Assembly (NCBI RefSeq): GCF_026151205.1
Contig: NC_087076.1
Coordinates: forward strand, 20,578,828 to 20,642,827
Source: Bolinopsis microptera
Taxonomy: Eukaryota; Ctenophora; Tentaculata; Lobata; Bolinopsidae
Direction: 5' to 3'
DNA length: 64,000 bases
Each line of letters starts with the position of its first letter. Position 1 is the stretch's first letter. The notes below the pieces were generated by a model. It did not search any database. It was not told the origin of the DNA and saw only the letters and a list, made by a program, of their open reading frames with translations. Shown piece by piece: positions 12,555 through 23,532 of this stretch. The translations under genes and the position numbers were made by a program.

Positions 12555-12642
12555 TTAACAAGTTTTTAACCTTCAATTTAACACATGTAATGTCACGTGT
12601 GATCTTTACAAACCAAGATATTTTCCTATTTGCAAACATTTT

Positions 12643-13656
12643 TCAATCGCTGTCATAGCTGCTACCATCAGAGTCTGAGTCCGTATCAGCAGCCACTTCG
12701 CCCGAGTTGGGTGGAGCAGGCTGGTCAGGATTATCTAGATATATCGGGTCTAAACCTTCCATTCTCATTTTTGAATGCAGAGCCGCGGGAGGTATTCCCA
12801 TGTGCACCATCTTGAAATATTTTGCATACCGTGGATCTTTGCTGACTGGTGTGTATTCTGAAATGGGAGAGATACTGAAGGTCACTAACTTAAATAAGCG
12901 GGAAAATTAAGCAAGTCAGTGATAAAAGGACGTCAAATCCTTTTGATATTTTCCCAGTACAACATAAAGTGTTACGCACATATCTACCATACACGATATA
13001 GGGTTAGGGTTATATATACATGGTCCAGTTAGGAACTTCTCAGTCAGATAGCACCAATACCCAATTAGTTACATAGTTAGTTAAATAGTTACAAGAAACA
13101 AGTAGACCTGAATAATGTATACCTGGAGCTGGTTCAGAAGCAGCAGCAGCAGTAGCAGCGGGCTGCTCATTCTCTTCCTCTATCTTATCAGCAGGTACAA
13201 CAGGAGCTGACTGTACCGTCTGTTCAACTGGGACTGCTGTGTTGTTATCCTTGCTAACAGCTTCCTCTAGCTTGACCCCCTCAAGTTCAGGAATGGAGGC
13301 TAGTTTAGCCTCTAATAACAGGAGGGTTGTTTGGATTTGTTGGGTACGGCGGTCTACCTCTGCTAGTTTACTCTCAGCTTGACACGCGAATCTGTTCAAA
13401 TGTCCTGTCATCTGGGGGAGTCTCTAGGTTAATATTTAGTGAATTTAGTGAATTTATGTTTATATTCAGCACAGAATGAAATGGAAAACTTTAGCAATAC
13501 GACGTATCTATAATACACTGTTTAAAACATGAAACTACAATATCCAACCTGTATAATGAAATGGTTGATATAAGCAAGTGTTCGTTTGTGCTGTAAAGGT
13601 TCTAGAAGCTTCAAGTCCAGACTCTGCCCCACAAGTGGGACTCCATCTGCGTCCAT
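12643..13656 (-). CDS. WASHC3: WASH complex subunit 3 (CCDC53)
   Basis: Three coding exons on the minus strand: 13656-13549 (36 codons from MDADGVPLVG, donor GTTGGA), 13411-13123 (acceptor CTCCCCCAG, donor G|GTATAC) and 12857-12643 (acceptor CCCATTTCAG, TGA stop). The 203-residue product resembles vertebrate CCDC53/WASHC3 (about 194 aa): the N-terminal MDxDGxPL, the KRTLAYINHF helix, a coiled coil with QQIQTTLLLLEAKLASIP, a variable acidic/alanine-rich linker, then SKDPRYAKYFKMV and EGLDP near the end and a serine/aspartate tail. In other animals it is a coiled-coil subunit of the endosomal WASH complex, which activates Arp2/3 on sorting endosomes. All phases join. ATP5PB lies 425 bases upstream on the same strand. 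Confidence 0.93.
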
Positions 13657-14080
13657 TACCTTGGCCACGTGTTCTGGACCACGTGTTTTGAGGAAACTTC
13701 ACATTCTACCTAGTACCTATAAGTACCGCTCAAGTTATAGTTTTATCCTTATAAAAGCCTGATTGTCATGTGATCCGAGCATTACAAGTTTCACGTCAAG
13801 TTTCAATTTAGAATTAATGTACTAGATCAAACTCAAAATATGTTCCTTTTCTTATACTTTGGTGTCTAATTTAATGAATATGCAAACAGTAGCGATATTG
13901 ACAGTTAGCAGTTGATACTGGGTGATACAGTGAAAATAACAAGTTTTATGAACTCCTCATAATTTTAAACAAGACAACAAAACTATCGATAAACCAAGGA
14001 CTTCGACTAATCACAGTTTTCATAAATTAATATATCATACAAAGTTGGGTGGGATTGTCCGCTTAAAAACGCTAACTCCA
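13657..14080. other. Spacer between ATP5PB and WASHC3
   Basis: This 424-base gap must hold the end of ATP5PB and the start region of WASHC3, both on the minus strand. A pair of CACGTG words at about 13667 and 13680 could be E-boxes. Nothing else stands out. Confidence 0.4.
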
Positions 14081-17000
14081 TCACTGAGAAGGAGCGAGAA
14101 GGGACAGACTAGCGATACACTGGTTGATATTCGCCTCCTCCTGTTCAGCGGAGATACTAGCGATAACCTCCTTCTCCAGCCAAGCCACGATGTGGTTCCT
14201 GATGAAGGCCTTCTTGGTGTTCTCTAACTCAACCTGGTAGTCCAAACGCTTCTTTACTTCAGTGTGGACGGTCTTTATTCGGCGTCTGTATTCCGCTTCG
14301 ATCTCTATTTGGACCAGTTCACGTTTGATGTCGAAGATGTCGCCGGCCAGCTGGAGACTTTCGATAGCAGCCTTTTCTTCGGCAATGGCTTCTTCGTAGG
14401 CAGCAATCTGAACCTGTTTACCTGACAAGTTTATCACGTTAGAACTTTAACAGAAAACACTGCAGATATTCATGGAACTCCGGGTAACAATGTGACTGGC
14501 AATAAAATTAGATTAATATAATACAATTATAGGCATCATGTAGCCTCCAGGCTCGACAAACCCCGACAAACCCCGACAAACCCCGACATATCCTTCAACA
14601 AACCCCGACAGACCCCGACAAACCCCGACAGACCCTGACAAACCCCGACAGACCCCGACAAACCCTGACAAACCCCGACATATCCCGACAAACCCTGACA
14701 AACCCCGACAAACCCCGACAAACCCTGACATATCCCGACAAACCCTGACAAACCCCGACAGACCCCGACAAACCCTGACAAACCCCGACAAATCCCGACA
14801 AACCCTGACAAACCCCGACAAACCCCGACAAACCCTGACAGACCCTGACAAACCCCGACAGACCCCGACAGACCCCGACTATCCCGACAAACCCTGACAA
14901 ACCCCGACAAACCCCGACATATCCCGACAAACCCCGACATACCCCGACAAACCCTGACAAACCCCGACAAAACCCCGACGTGTCGAGATGTGTCGTATCA
15001 TGTCGGGCCCACCGGCTACATGATGCCTAATTATATAATTAATATTTGCAATTTCAAATAGATAATGGATTATTGAAGGTGTGCACTGCAAATATCTCTT
15101 CTCCACCCCCGATCCCGACCAACTGATTTATCTCGAATGTTTTAACAAAAGATCTTTTCTTCCTAAAAACATTCCCAGAAAGTTTATTGTCATTATCAGA
15201 TGACAAGTCGATAATGTAGCGACTTATAACTTGAGAAAATAGCAGTTTAGATAATTACATATTTTGCAGGCATTTTAGCTTTTAAATAAACACTTGTGTT
15301 GGCCGTTGGGATCTAATGTTACAAAGTTTAAAACACTGAATACAATTGCATCATTATGTTCAATTATGCTCATGAAGTTATTTATTGTGTAATGTAACAT
15401 AATGTAAGTTACGATGTTGAACAATCTAACCTGAGAATACCTAATCTCTAAAGGCTTACAATTTGGCAATTTGTTCAGCTTGATTGCGGTGTTTTTTGTC
15501 TCCGCATTTTCCGCACATAAAACAATTTAAGCAGGTGTGGAATAACACTATTTGCAAAATAGTGAGTTGCCTCTGATCAATATCCGGTACAATACATCGT
15601 GTCGGCATAATTAACATTATTTTTCATGAAAATATAGTTTTATCATAACTGGAATGAAAAACCAATATTGATCCTTAGTAGTGATTACTCAAGGCGCTCG
15701 AGTGAAAAAGTCGCTTCGGGTTATATATAATATATAAATAAATAAATAAATAAATTCTAACATTTATTACACGCTTCGACATTAAAATATACCCAACAAA
15801 GATGTACATTAAAGTCATTCAAGCGAGACTTAGTGTTGAAATAGCAAGATTATGGACTTTTTAAACAGTTCAGATTTTATGAACAAATATTTGTATGAAG
15901 TTACCAAAATTATGCACTTTCATATCAGTTCAGACATTATGGACAAATATTAGAAATATTATCAAAAGCTAGTTGGAAATAAAACGTCTTTAGGGCATTT
16001 TTAAAACATTCTACAGATGATAATGATCTCACTGAGTAGGGTAATTCATTCCAAATTTTTGGTCCACAAAACATAAATGCAGCATCTGTTCGTCTGAAAT
16101 GAGGAGCAGGAGGAACTTTCAACAAATAAAAGTCATCATCTAGTCTGGAACTTTGTCTTCGTACTTCCCTTAGATTGACGTGTCCTTGTAAGTACTGAGG
16201 GGCTATGTTATTAAGACACTTGAAGACCAGAAGTGATATTTTGAACTTAATTCTGAACCGAACAGGCAGAAAGTGGAGCTTTTTGAGGTAAGGCATGATA
16301 GGTTCACGTATCTTTTTTCCGTAAAGACCAAAGATAAATCTAGCAGCATTGTTCTGTATCTTTTGTAGCTTATGAAGATTCTTTTCTGTTATTCCATAAT
16401 AGACTGAGTTGCAGTAGTCTATGAAACAGAGGATATTGGAGTGAACTAACTGAACTTTTAGGTCATGGGAAAGCTTCGAACCGATTCTTGCTAAGTCCCT
16501 TTGATTCAAATAACATACTTTGGAGACAGCATTTATTTGAGAGTCCAGATTCATTTGGTGATCGAAAAGGAATCCCAGGTTCTTGGCTTTGCTAACAGGG
16601 CAGATTGAGAGGTCTCCTAAATCCATTGTCTGGATTGGGCTGACATATGGTCCTATATCAATGAACTCTGTTTTTTCGTCATTCAGTTTTAGGAAGTTAA
16701 CTGTCATCCATTGCTTTATCTCCAGAAAGCAATTTTTCACAGCTGTTAAATCAGGATTAGAACTGTGAACATCAAAAGTAAAGTACACCTGTGTGTCATC
16801 TGCATACAAATGTATCGAGAAACCATATTTTGTGACAATTTCTTCAAGATCTCTGGTATACAATATGAACAGTAGCGGTCCTAAAATGGATCCTTGAGGT
16901 ACACCAATATCCAGATAGCCTTCAGAAGATGTGGCTTTTTTTACTTTAACCTTGAATGTGCGATTATTAAGGTAACATTGTAACCAGCTGAGTGCTAGTT

Positions 17001-20000
17001 CTGTAATACCATACGCATTCTTGAGTTTCGTAAGAATGAGGTTATGGTTTATGGTGTCGAAAGCAGCTGATAGATCTAAGAGTAGAAGCACAACATTCGA
17101 TTTGCTGTCAATCATCATTAGAATATCATTATGTATTTTGGTAACTGCAGTTTCACAACTATGGAATTTTCTATAGCCTGATTGATATGGGGAAAACAGG
17201 TTGTTGACATCAGCATATTCATTTAATTGGCAATGAACTACTTTTTCTAGTATTTTGGACAGATAAGTGAGATTGCTAATCGGTCGATAGTTTTTCAGCT
17301 CATCAACATCTAAGGTAGGTTTCTTGAGTCCAGGCCTAATAGATGCTTCTTTTAGGGCAGAGGGAAACTTTCCGACTCTTAGTGATTCATTCACGATGTA
17401 ATGGATGATTGGGAGAAGCTCGGGTAAGCAGTTCTTGAAGAGCCACATTGGTATGACATCGAGTACGCTTGATTTATTGGGAAGACTCTTAATTAAGGTT
17501 TCAAGGTCTGATAATGAGACTTCCTTAAACTGATTAAGTCTACACTTTGCATTATCTATCGAAGTAGAGTCCTTGGTACCTTGACCGTTTAGGGAAGTGT
17601 TTTGAATTTCCTTCTCAATATTAGAGTAAATGGTCTTTACTTTTTGATCGAAGAAAGTCTTGAGTTTGGCAGCCACTTCGATATCTTCACCATTTGGTAA
17701 TTTGTTGGAGCCATATTCCTTATCTAAAAGTTTATTTATGACTTTATAGGTCCCTTTCGAGTCTCCTTTGCAAGAACTGAGCTGTTTATCATAGTAGCCA
17801 TCCCTAGCTCGATTGATAGTGATTTCTGCGTCAACACATTTTTCAAAATGAGTAGTTTTAAACTCATCATTCTCTGGATACTTTTTGGCTTTTCGTTTTG
17901 CCCTTCTCCTCTCTCTGACAGCAATTTGACATTTATTATCCCAAAAATCAGACTTTTCAGCAGTAAATCGTTTCGTAATAAGTGGGGCATGTTTGTCTAG
18001 CACCTGTTCAAGGACATTTTGATAAAGGTTCACAGCCTCGTCTAAGGATTGATATTCAGAAAGGTTAAGCTCTGAACAAAACAGATCTTCCCTGAACTTA
18101 TCGATGTCAATTTTGCTTAGCTCTCTGACATCTTTTTCTTCATATGTACGAGCTTTATGAAGATCGAATGTGACTGGGACCTGAAAACTTACTAGATAGT
18201 GATCAGAGCTGGTTCCAGTGCTTGTCTCTACCATCATATCTGTTACAGACAATGAGTCACTTACACAGCCTAGAGTAAATAACAAGTCCAGTGTCCCGCC
18301 GGAGATGTGAGTAGGAGAGTCGACATGCTGAAGGAAGCCTTTGCTCTCACAAAGAGCAATAAAGTTCTGGGCAACATTATTGTATATGTCTTCAACATGG
18401 AAATTAAAGTCACCACAAATAATTGGAGATCCAGTTTTAAGCAGAAGATTGTCCAGGTATCCATCAAAGTCATCCATAAACTTAGATATTTTTGTTTCAT
18501 CATATTTCACTTTGGCCTGAGTGCTGCGATAAACTACACATAGCCTGATAATCTCACCAGCAGTTTTAATGACACATTCAAGTACTTCAAAAGATGAATA
18601 TTTAGTAACGTCATTGCGTACAGGCGATATCATTTTGGGGTTGAAGAGAAAACCAACACCACCTCCCCTACCTCTTCGAGGGGCACTGATAATATCGAAC
18701 CCAAAATCACGGATTTCGGCAAACTTTGCCCGATCATTAGTTTTTAGCCAAGTTTCCGTGATACAACAGATAGAAATCGAGTTATCTTTAAGCATTTCTA
18801 GTACGCCACAAGTTTTGTTGCATAGAGACCTTGCGTTGAAACAACCAATAGAAAGCTGTGATTTCTGTCGATTAGCACCTAATTTCACATTACGTTTTTT
18901 GAAATAAAGTCAGTGTTAGCAGCAATACGTTTAGTTTCTCTTACCAACACAGGACAATCGAAAGCTGCCGCATTATGTGTTCTTGAATTCTCGGCATCAT
19001 TAGTGTGTGTTGAAGCCAAACATCGAGCACAGGCATGTTTGTCCTTCTTCTGCTTAAATTGGCATGCTGAAGACCGGTGACTTCCCATACATACATATAA
19101 ATAGGTTATATTACACGTCTTACACATAACAATCATATTGTATTGATTTGAACTTGTTAACTTCAACAACCTTTTCTTGTCACCAGACCGGTTTAAAAGT
19201 AAAGAATATAGGAAATATAGAAGAATATATATATAGAAGAAAATGTCCCGGAAATGAAGGAGCTGATAAAAATGGACTCGACGAACGTTATTTTATCTAA
19301 AATATCAACGTGTTACTTAAAACCACAATTAACATGTTGTTTTACATCTCTATATTATATTGTGTAGAATAGATTTTTAACTACATTAAGGCCAATAAAT
19401 TTGGTTCACAATAAATTTGGTTACTAAAATGTTGGTTACTATCATTTTAGTCACATTTTTCGACTTATCGAGACCATTTTCCATTCCATTTAAATCAAAT
19501 AAATTAGATTTTTCCATTGTTTAGCTAGTTTTTTCTCGATTTCGCACATAAAGTCATACTTTAAAGTTTAACGTCAGGCATTTTGATTAAATGATTTGTT
19601 GCAATTTGCCAGGAAAAGGAAGTAAGAGAATGTGAAAGCATAAAAGCAGTGGATTACACGTGTAATAGTCAAAGTAGTTCAGCAGTAAGAACAGTGATAT
19701 CATTATATTAATTATAAACAATGTAAGCTCAATAATATTCATGTCATATATGCTCTACTGAAATTTTGGTCTGCGTTTAAATTAGTCGCCGAAAAATTTA
19801 GTCTCAATAAATTTGGTTTACAACAATTTTAGTCAAAATGTTGACTAAATTTATGGTAGACTAAATTTGTCGTTCTTAAGGTATTAACCTTTTAGTTAGC
19901 TAAGCTGATAAGGAGTTAAATGGTATACTTTTAACGTACACAGGAATACAAAATTGAAGTTGAACTATTTGTGATTGAAAACCACTCAATAAAATCACAC

Positions 20001-20965
20001 AAGAGCTTTGGCTCGGACAAATACCTTTTCAGGGATATCTCGCAGATCTTGATATTATGCTACAATTACCATACTCCCACCCACTTAAACTAGACACTTC
20101 TCCTTACCTTCACTCATTGTAGTCTCTATGCTTGCAGTGTATTTGTCGAGTCCATCAATCACCATAGGTCCTATCTTCTTGCCTAAACCGTAGGTGCACG
20201 TAAACAGAATTGCTCCAGCCAAGACCTGAGTATATGTTTTAAAGTTAGCATTTGAACGTAAATTCAAATAAATTCGACATTATAATTTGCATTCAATGAA
20301 AAGGTTTAGACCAACCACGTGCTTTAAATCTACAAGGTTTTTCCTCTATACCAAGTTAACTAAAGTCGTGTTTAACCAAATTTAAACGAATTAAACGAAG
20401 CTTAGTTACACACATCCATGCAAGATTTTACAAGCTATTTCTATGTTACTTACGTCGGCATCAAGAACAATCATTTCCTTGCTGACAGCTGTAGCGAGGA
20501 GGGAGCCTCCAAGTACTGCTGCTCCAGTTTGTCCAGTTGAGAGGGGATTCTTACTTGCTTTTACCTCAGCAACATCTGAAACAAAAATAAATGTCAAATA
20601 TCAGAACATTTAACCGTGAAATACATCTCGTGGTATATGTAATAAAGCGATCACAAAACAAACCATGTTTATTGTTTAAGGTACCAAGATATCCAAAGTA
20701 TAATATTCAACTGCTAGATCAATAATTGTTGATCTAGCAGTATCAATTTATCAAATAAAATGAAGCAAAAAATGGAAATACATGGCGTATGACTGTTTAA
20801 AGGTTTGCAATAATTAATACCGATGTGTTAGTAGAACTAAAGTCTGAGTTAAAAGTTAAAGGGTTAAAAAGTTCAAAAACACATACCTGAAGAAAATCTG
20901 TTGGTGATAGAGACCAGAGGGAGCTTGGAGCTCTGACGAGCAAGCAGGCAAGTTCTACTGAGCAT
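14081..20965 (-). CDS. ATP5PB: Mitochondrial ATP synthase subunit b
   Basis: Four exons on the minus strand: 20965-20887, 20575-20454, 20225-20108 and 14421-14081, all with consistent phases (1, 0, 1) and good sites (G|GTATGT, GAC|GTAAGT, G|GTAAGG). The product is 219 residues. It starts with an Arg/Ser-rich mitochondrial presequence (MLSRTCLLARQSSK), then two hydrophobic stretches (AAVLGGSLLATAVSKE and VLAGAILFTCTYGLGKKIGP) matching the membrane hairpin of the family, then the long charged peripheral-stalk helix. The C-terminus, with KKRLDYQVELEN and WLEKEVIASISAEQEE, aligns with the vertebrate protein. Subunit b links F1 to Fo in the inner membrane. The last intron, 5.7 kb, contains the TIR minisatellite at 14531-15028 and the LINE at 15731-19200, which is in the same orientation as the gene. 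Confidence 0.95.
14531..15028. repeat. 10-bp minisatellite inside a small TIR element
   Basis: Between about 14550 and 14990 lie some 43 copies of a 10-base unit, AAACCCCGAC, with recurring variants AAACCCTGAC, AGACCCCGAC and ATATCCCGAC. The array is bracketed by inverted repeats GGCATCATGTAGCC (14533-14546) and GGCTACATGATGCC (15013-15026), with AT-rich flanks on both sides. The complementary strand has a GGGG or GGG run about every ten bases and could form G-quadruplexes. Because 10 is not a multiple of 3, the minus strand is open in all three frames; these frames are not genes. It sits in the last intron of ATP5PB. Confidence 0.9.
15937..18888 (-). CDS. LINE ORF2: endonuclease and reverse transcriptase
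   Basis: The 983-codon frame is free of stops and frameshifts. The N-terminal part is an apurinic-type endonuclease: CFNARSL, ITETWL, VVYRST, ICGDFNFH and the SSDHYLVSF block. The reverse transcriptase follows, with RPISNL, LDLSAAFDTINH, GVPQGSILGPLLF and the catalytic LYADDTQVYF. A conserved C-terminal segment ends near LPYSVRSL. No RNase H is seen. The motif set fits the CR1/L2 group of LINEs; the exact clade would need a tree. ORF2 overlaps the end of ORF1 by a few bases around TAATGTGA and lies in the -1 frame, so it is probably made by reinitiation or frameshifting. The first in-frame start-like codon is GTG. Confidence 0.9.
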   Translation of the reverse strand: MKLGANRQKSQLSIGCFNARSLCNKTCGVLEMLKDNSISICCITETWLKTNDRAKFAEIRDFGFDIISAPRRGRGGGVGFLFNPKMISPVRNDVTKYSSFEVLECVIKTAGEIIRLCVVYRSTQAKVKYDETKISKFMDDFDGYLDNLLLKTGSPIICGDFNFHVEDIYNNVAQNFIALCESKGFLQHVDSPTHISGGTLDLLFTLGCVSDSLSVTDMMVETSTGTSSDHYLVSFQVPVTFDLHKARTYEEKDVRELSKIDIDKFREDLFCSELNLSEYQSLDEAVNLYQNVLEQVLDKHAPLITKRFTAEKSDFWDNKCQIAVRERRRAKRKAKKYPENDEFKTTHFEKCVDAEITINRARDGYYDKQLSSCKGDSKGTYKVINKLLDKEYGSNKLPNGEDIEVAAKLKTFFDQKVKTIYSNIEKEIQNTSLNGQGTKDSTSIDNAKCRLNQFKEVSLSDLETLIKSLPNKSSVLDVIPMWLFKNCLPELLPIIHYIVNESLRVGKFPSALKEASIRPGLKKPTLDVDELKNYRPISNLTYLSKILEKVVHCQLNEYADVNNLFSPYQSGYRKFHSCETAVTKIHNDILMMIDSKSNVVLLLLDLSAAFDTINHNLILTKLKNAYGITELALSWLQCYLNNRTFKVKVKKATSSEGYLDIGVPQGSILGPLLFILYTRDLEEIVTKYGFSIHLYADDTQVYFTFDVHSSNPDLTAVKNCFLEIKQWMTVNFLKLNDEKTEFIDIGPYVSPIQTMDLGDLSICPVSKAKNLGFLFDHQMNLDSQINAVSKVCYLNQRDLARIGSKLSHDLKVQLVHSNILCFIDYCNSVYYGITEKNLHKLQKIQNNAARFIFGLYGKKIREPIMPYLKKLHFLPVRFRIKFKISLLVFKCLNNIAPQYLQGHVNLREVRRQSSRLDDDFYLLKVPPAPHFRRTDAAFMFCGPKIWNELPYSVRSLSSVECFKNALKTFYFQLAFDNISNICP
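18885..19169 (-). CDS. LINE ORF1, C-terminal part with zinc knuckles
   Basis: A 94-codon segment with many cysteines and histidines (CKTC, VCMGSH, CARCLASTHT, FDCPVL) spaced like the CCHC knuckles at the end of LINE ORF1 proteins. Its TGA stop overlaps the start of ORF2. No ATG is apparent near its upstream end, so it is a fragment of the nucleic-acid-binding ORF1 protein. Confidence 0.65.
   Translation of the reverse strand: MLKLTSSNQYNMIVMCKTCNITYLYVCMGSHRSSACQFKQKKDKHACARCLASTHTNDAENSRTHNAAAFDCPVLVRETKRIAANTDFISKNVM
19201..20107. other. Rest of the last ATP5PB intron
   Basis: AT-rich intron sequence. Around 19390-19460 and 19780-19870 short phrases based on AAATTTGGTT and TTTTAGTC recur in both orientations, suggesting an old decayed inverted repeat. 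No gene is seen. Confidence 0.4.
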
Positions 20966-21760
20966 CCTAAAAAGCACAAGTTGCATAAAGTGATGTTTAA
21001 GTAATACACATTACAAGAGCTGCACCTGTCGTAAGGTATGCTCAACAGAATACAGTGGCACAATAGATGGATTAATATCATGTCTCATGCTAATGTCAGC
21101 TTCATCTACAATATCAAAAATAGATCAGAGGACCTACTTTCTTATTACAATAGAGCACATATAATCACACATGCCGTTTTATAATACCCCCTCTTGATCT
21201 TGACAAGATAAAGTCTGCCTGCTGACACAGAAAGCTATTCACGTGCAAATATTATTGGAGCAACGCATTTTGATCTGTTCTGTTGTTATTGCATTGAATT
21301 ATTTGTGGTATATTTTAATCGGCTTTATCTTATTACAGATTTATTAGCCTCCAGTCTCAACCCTGTAACTATAGGCTTTCTAGTCACTTATAAGAATTGA
21401 ACAACCCTTGGACTGGAGTCTGTGTCTATTAGTACAAAATCTGTTACTATAAAATCAAAGGTTGAAGAAGACTGTTACAGATTCTTTGCCAAAATGACAA
21501 AAAATAAAATTGATGGCTAGCTACACACCAACAATAAGCCTGATGACTGAAAGTGAGTATTGAGGAATCTTGGAGTTAGATTCTCAGCCGATTTATTTAA
21601 TTTTAGTTTTTAAAGGTGACTGATATAACTCATGAACTAAATATTCATCGCAAAGACATGTGATGAACACTATTCTCGTCACGTTCCTTACATTCTGAAA
21701 CCGTAATTTTTGTGGCAACCAGATTGCTATTGCGCAGGGAATGTACAGCAAATAATCTTA
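20966..21760. other. Upstream flank of ATP5PB
   Basis: Expected to contain the ATP5PB promoter (minus strand). No TATA box or other element could be assigned with confidence, and no gene is seen up to the SINE at 21761. Confidence 0.35.
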
Positions 21761-21985
21761 GGTGGCCTAGTGATTAGAGCATCCGCCTTCTGCGCAGAAG
21801 GTCCAGGGTTCGAATCCCAGTGTCATCTAGTCTATGGAATAGCTAAGGATTCATTGGATATATGCCATCTCCTTGGTCGACTGATAGGGAACTTGATTGA
21901 GGGTTAAATGAGGAGGGGTACCTGTTAAAAGTTAAAGAAAATTCCTAGGATACCCCGGCCCCCTCAGTACATACTGTAAACATAG
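21761..21985 (+). mobile_element. tRNA-derived SINE, copy 1
   Basis: The first 70 bases fold like a tRNA. There is an A box TGGCCTAGTGATTAGAGC, an anticodon-arm-like CCTTC/GAAGG stem and a B box GGTTCGAATCC at 21807-21817, and the acceptor ends can pair (GGTGGC with GTCATC). The anticodon loop has six bases, and a tRNA-unrelated tail follows (TAGCTAAGGATTCATTGGAT), so this is a SINE and not a tRNA gene. A related copy lies at 23533-23700. The 3' end is approximate. Confidence 0.75.
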
Positions 21986-22440
21986 CACTATTAACTATTA
22001 ACTTCCTACACGCTTCCTACAAACTCCTAATAAGTAGCCATCCACTTTAACGCCCATACACAAATCTAGATAATGCATTCATAACATTGCATTGAAAAGA
22101 TAATGCAGTTGGGAGGGCAACTGCGATGATTCCAGGGCAAGCTTGCATCCTCTGAAGATACTTTTACATGTTTTTGCAATAATGAATTGATTCATATGCC
22201 GCAAAAAACGACTTCAGGTCTGGAGTTTTAGATTATTATTAAATCTAATATAGCTAATAAATAAAATTATTATTAACCGTCTCCTTCATTTGGGCAAATA
22301 ACGTACTCTGTAAAATTATATACACAAATTCATGTCTGTGTATATAATTAAATGTCTCGAGTTTTTAAAAGCCTTGGATTGCAAGATCTCATTTTCAAGA
22401 TATTAAAATGTAGACTAAAAGTAGCAATCGTTTTGTGAAC

Positions 22441-23116
22441 CAGAGGCGGATATTGAGGGCGTCCAGGCGTCCGTGGACGCCCTAGAATTATTATCTGGTT
22501 AGTGGTTACTGGTGCTTGAAAATAGAAATAGTAATAGTATTTGGAAATATCTAATTGGGATATAAAGCTTTTTTATTCTACTCAAACGTTTGAATGTGAG
22601 CGCACGCATGATCTTTGTGAAATCATGTTGTAGGGTGTCCAATCCTTGTTTTGACGACTCTGCCACACAGTTGTAACACACAGTTAATTGCTAACGGCTA
22701 CAAAGCACATCATCGCATCAACAAACTGTTAATTTATACAACCAGTGTGTCCAGGACACTGCAATTTTAAATATCTGCTAAGTTTCTGTCTTTGTTTCCT
22801 GTCAATGAAACAAGAAATTTTCAATTTCAATGTCGCCTATTACACATTACATACAGGCCCTGTGTGTAACTGTAATGTGTAAAACGTGTGGGCTTGTGCT
22901 AGTATATGCATGGTAATTTCTAGCTTCGGTGTAATTATCGTAATCTTGCCTTGTACGTTATAATAATTTAATTAATTAATTAACTTTCTGCCGTGGTATG
23001 TTTGCAGTCATCGGCGAATAGCCATCGGCAGTTGGGGGAGAAGGGCCGCCCCCAAGCCCCCTGAATCGATCAGACACCCGACACAACGGCCAGCCAGCTC
23101 CCACGAGCCGCCTCTG
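22441..23116. mobile_element. Non-autonomous hAT-type element
   Basis: A 676-bp element with ends CAGAGGCGG and CCGCCTCTG. It is flanked by an 8-bp duplication with one mismatch, TTGTGAAC (22433-22440) and TTGTAAAC (23117-23124). The CAGAGGCGG-type terminus and 8-bp target duplication are characteristic of hAT elements. No transposase frame is recognisable inside. It contains an AATTAATTAATT run near 22968. Confidence 0.85.
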
Positions 23117-23532
23117 TTGTAAACAAATTTGATTCTATTCCTAGCAGATTCAAGAATTCGGCCACCAGGTCAGTAGGTAAGCTGAAAGGCTATTCACATG
23201 ACTGTCTCTAATTTGTCACAATCTTCATTTATCTTTGCCCCGGAACAATGACCTGTTGACATTGTGTTTGTATTATAGTGTAGTATTATAATGTAATATG
23301 GTTTTGTTTGGCTTCCACCTTCGATCTTTTTTTTTTCTTAGGTTGCTCAGCTTGTGATTTTTATATTAACGTTAAATTTTCTATCATTTGTAAGAATTAC
23401 TGTTGTTTCTAACCATGTACCTTTTGTTGTAGGCTAGAGATGTAATTTCATTACGATGACATCACCTACTTGATGCCGTTTCATTGCTTATTCGATTTAA
23501 CAACAAATTGTAGTACAGTACAGCATAATGCA

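Larger units (their letters stand above)
15731..19200 (-). mobile_element. LINE retrotransposon (CR1/L2 group) in the ATP5PB intron
   Basis: A near-complete non-LTR element read on the minus strand: the C-terminal part of ORF1 with zinc-knuckle-like cysteines, an intact ORF2, a short 3' UTR and a terminal (ATTT)n-like tail at about 15731-15757. CR1/L2-type elements commonly end in short tandem repeats instead of poly(A). The 5' end is not defined; no convincing ORF1 start lies upstream of about 19200, so it is probably 5'-truncated. The intact ORF2 suggests a recent insertion. Confidence 0.85.

Noticed and set aside
14550-14990. CRISPR array
   Set aside because: Units are contiguous 10-mers with no spacers, in an animal intron.
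14513-15106. Several long open frames rich in SGFVGVCRGL repeats on the minus strand
   Set aside because: They are the three-frame translation of the 10-bp minisatellite; a 10-base unit without stops is open in every frame.
21761-21831. A functional tRNA gene
   Set aside because: The anticodon loop has six bases, an unrelated conserved tail follows and a second diverged copy exists, so it is a SINE head.
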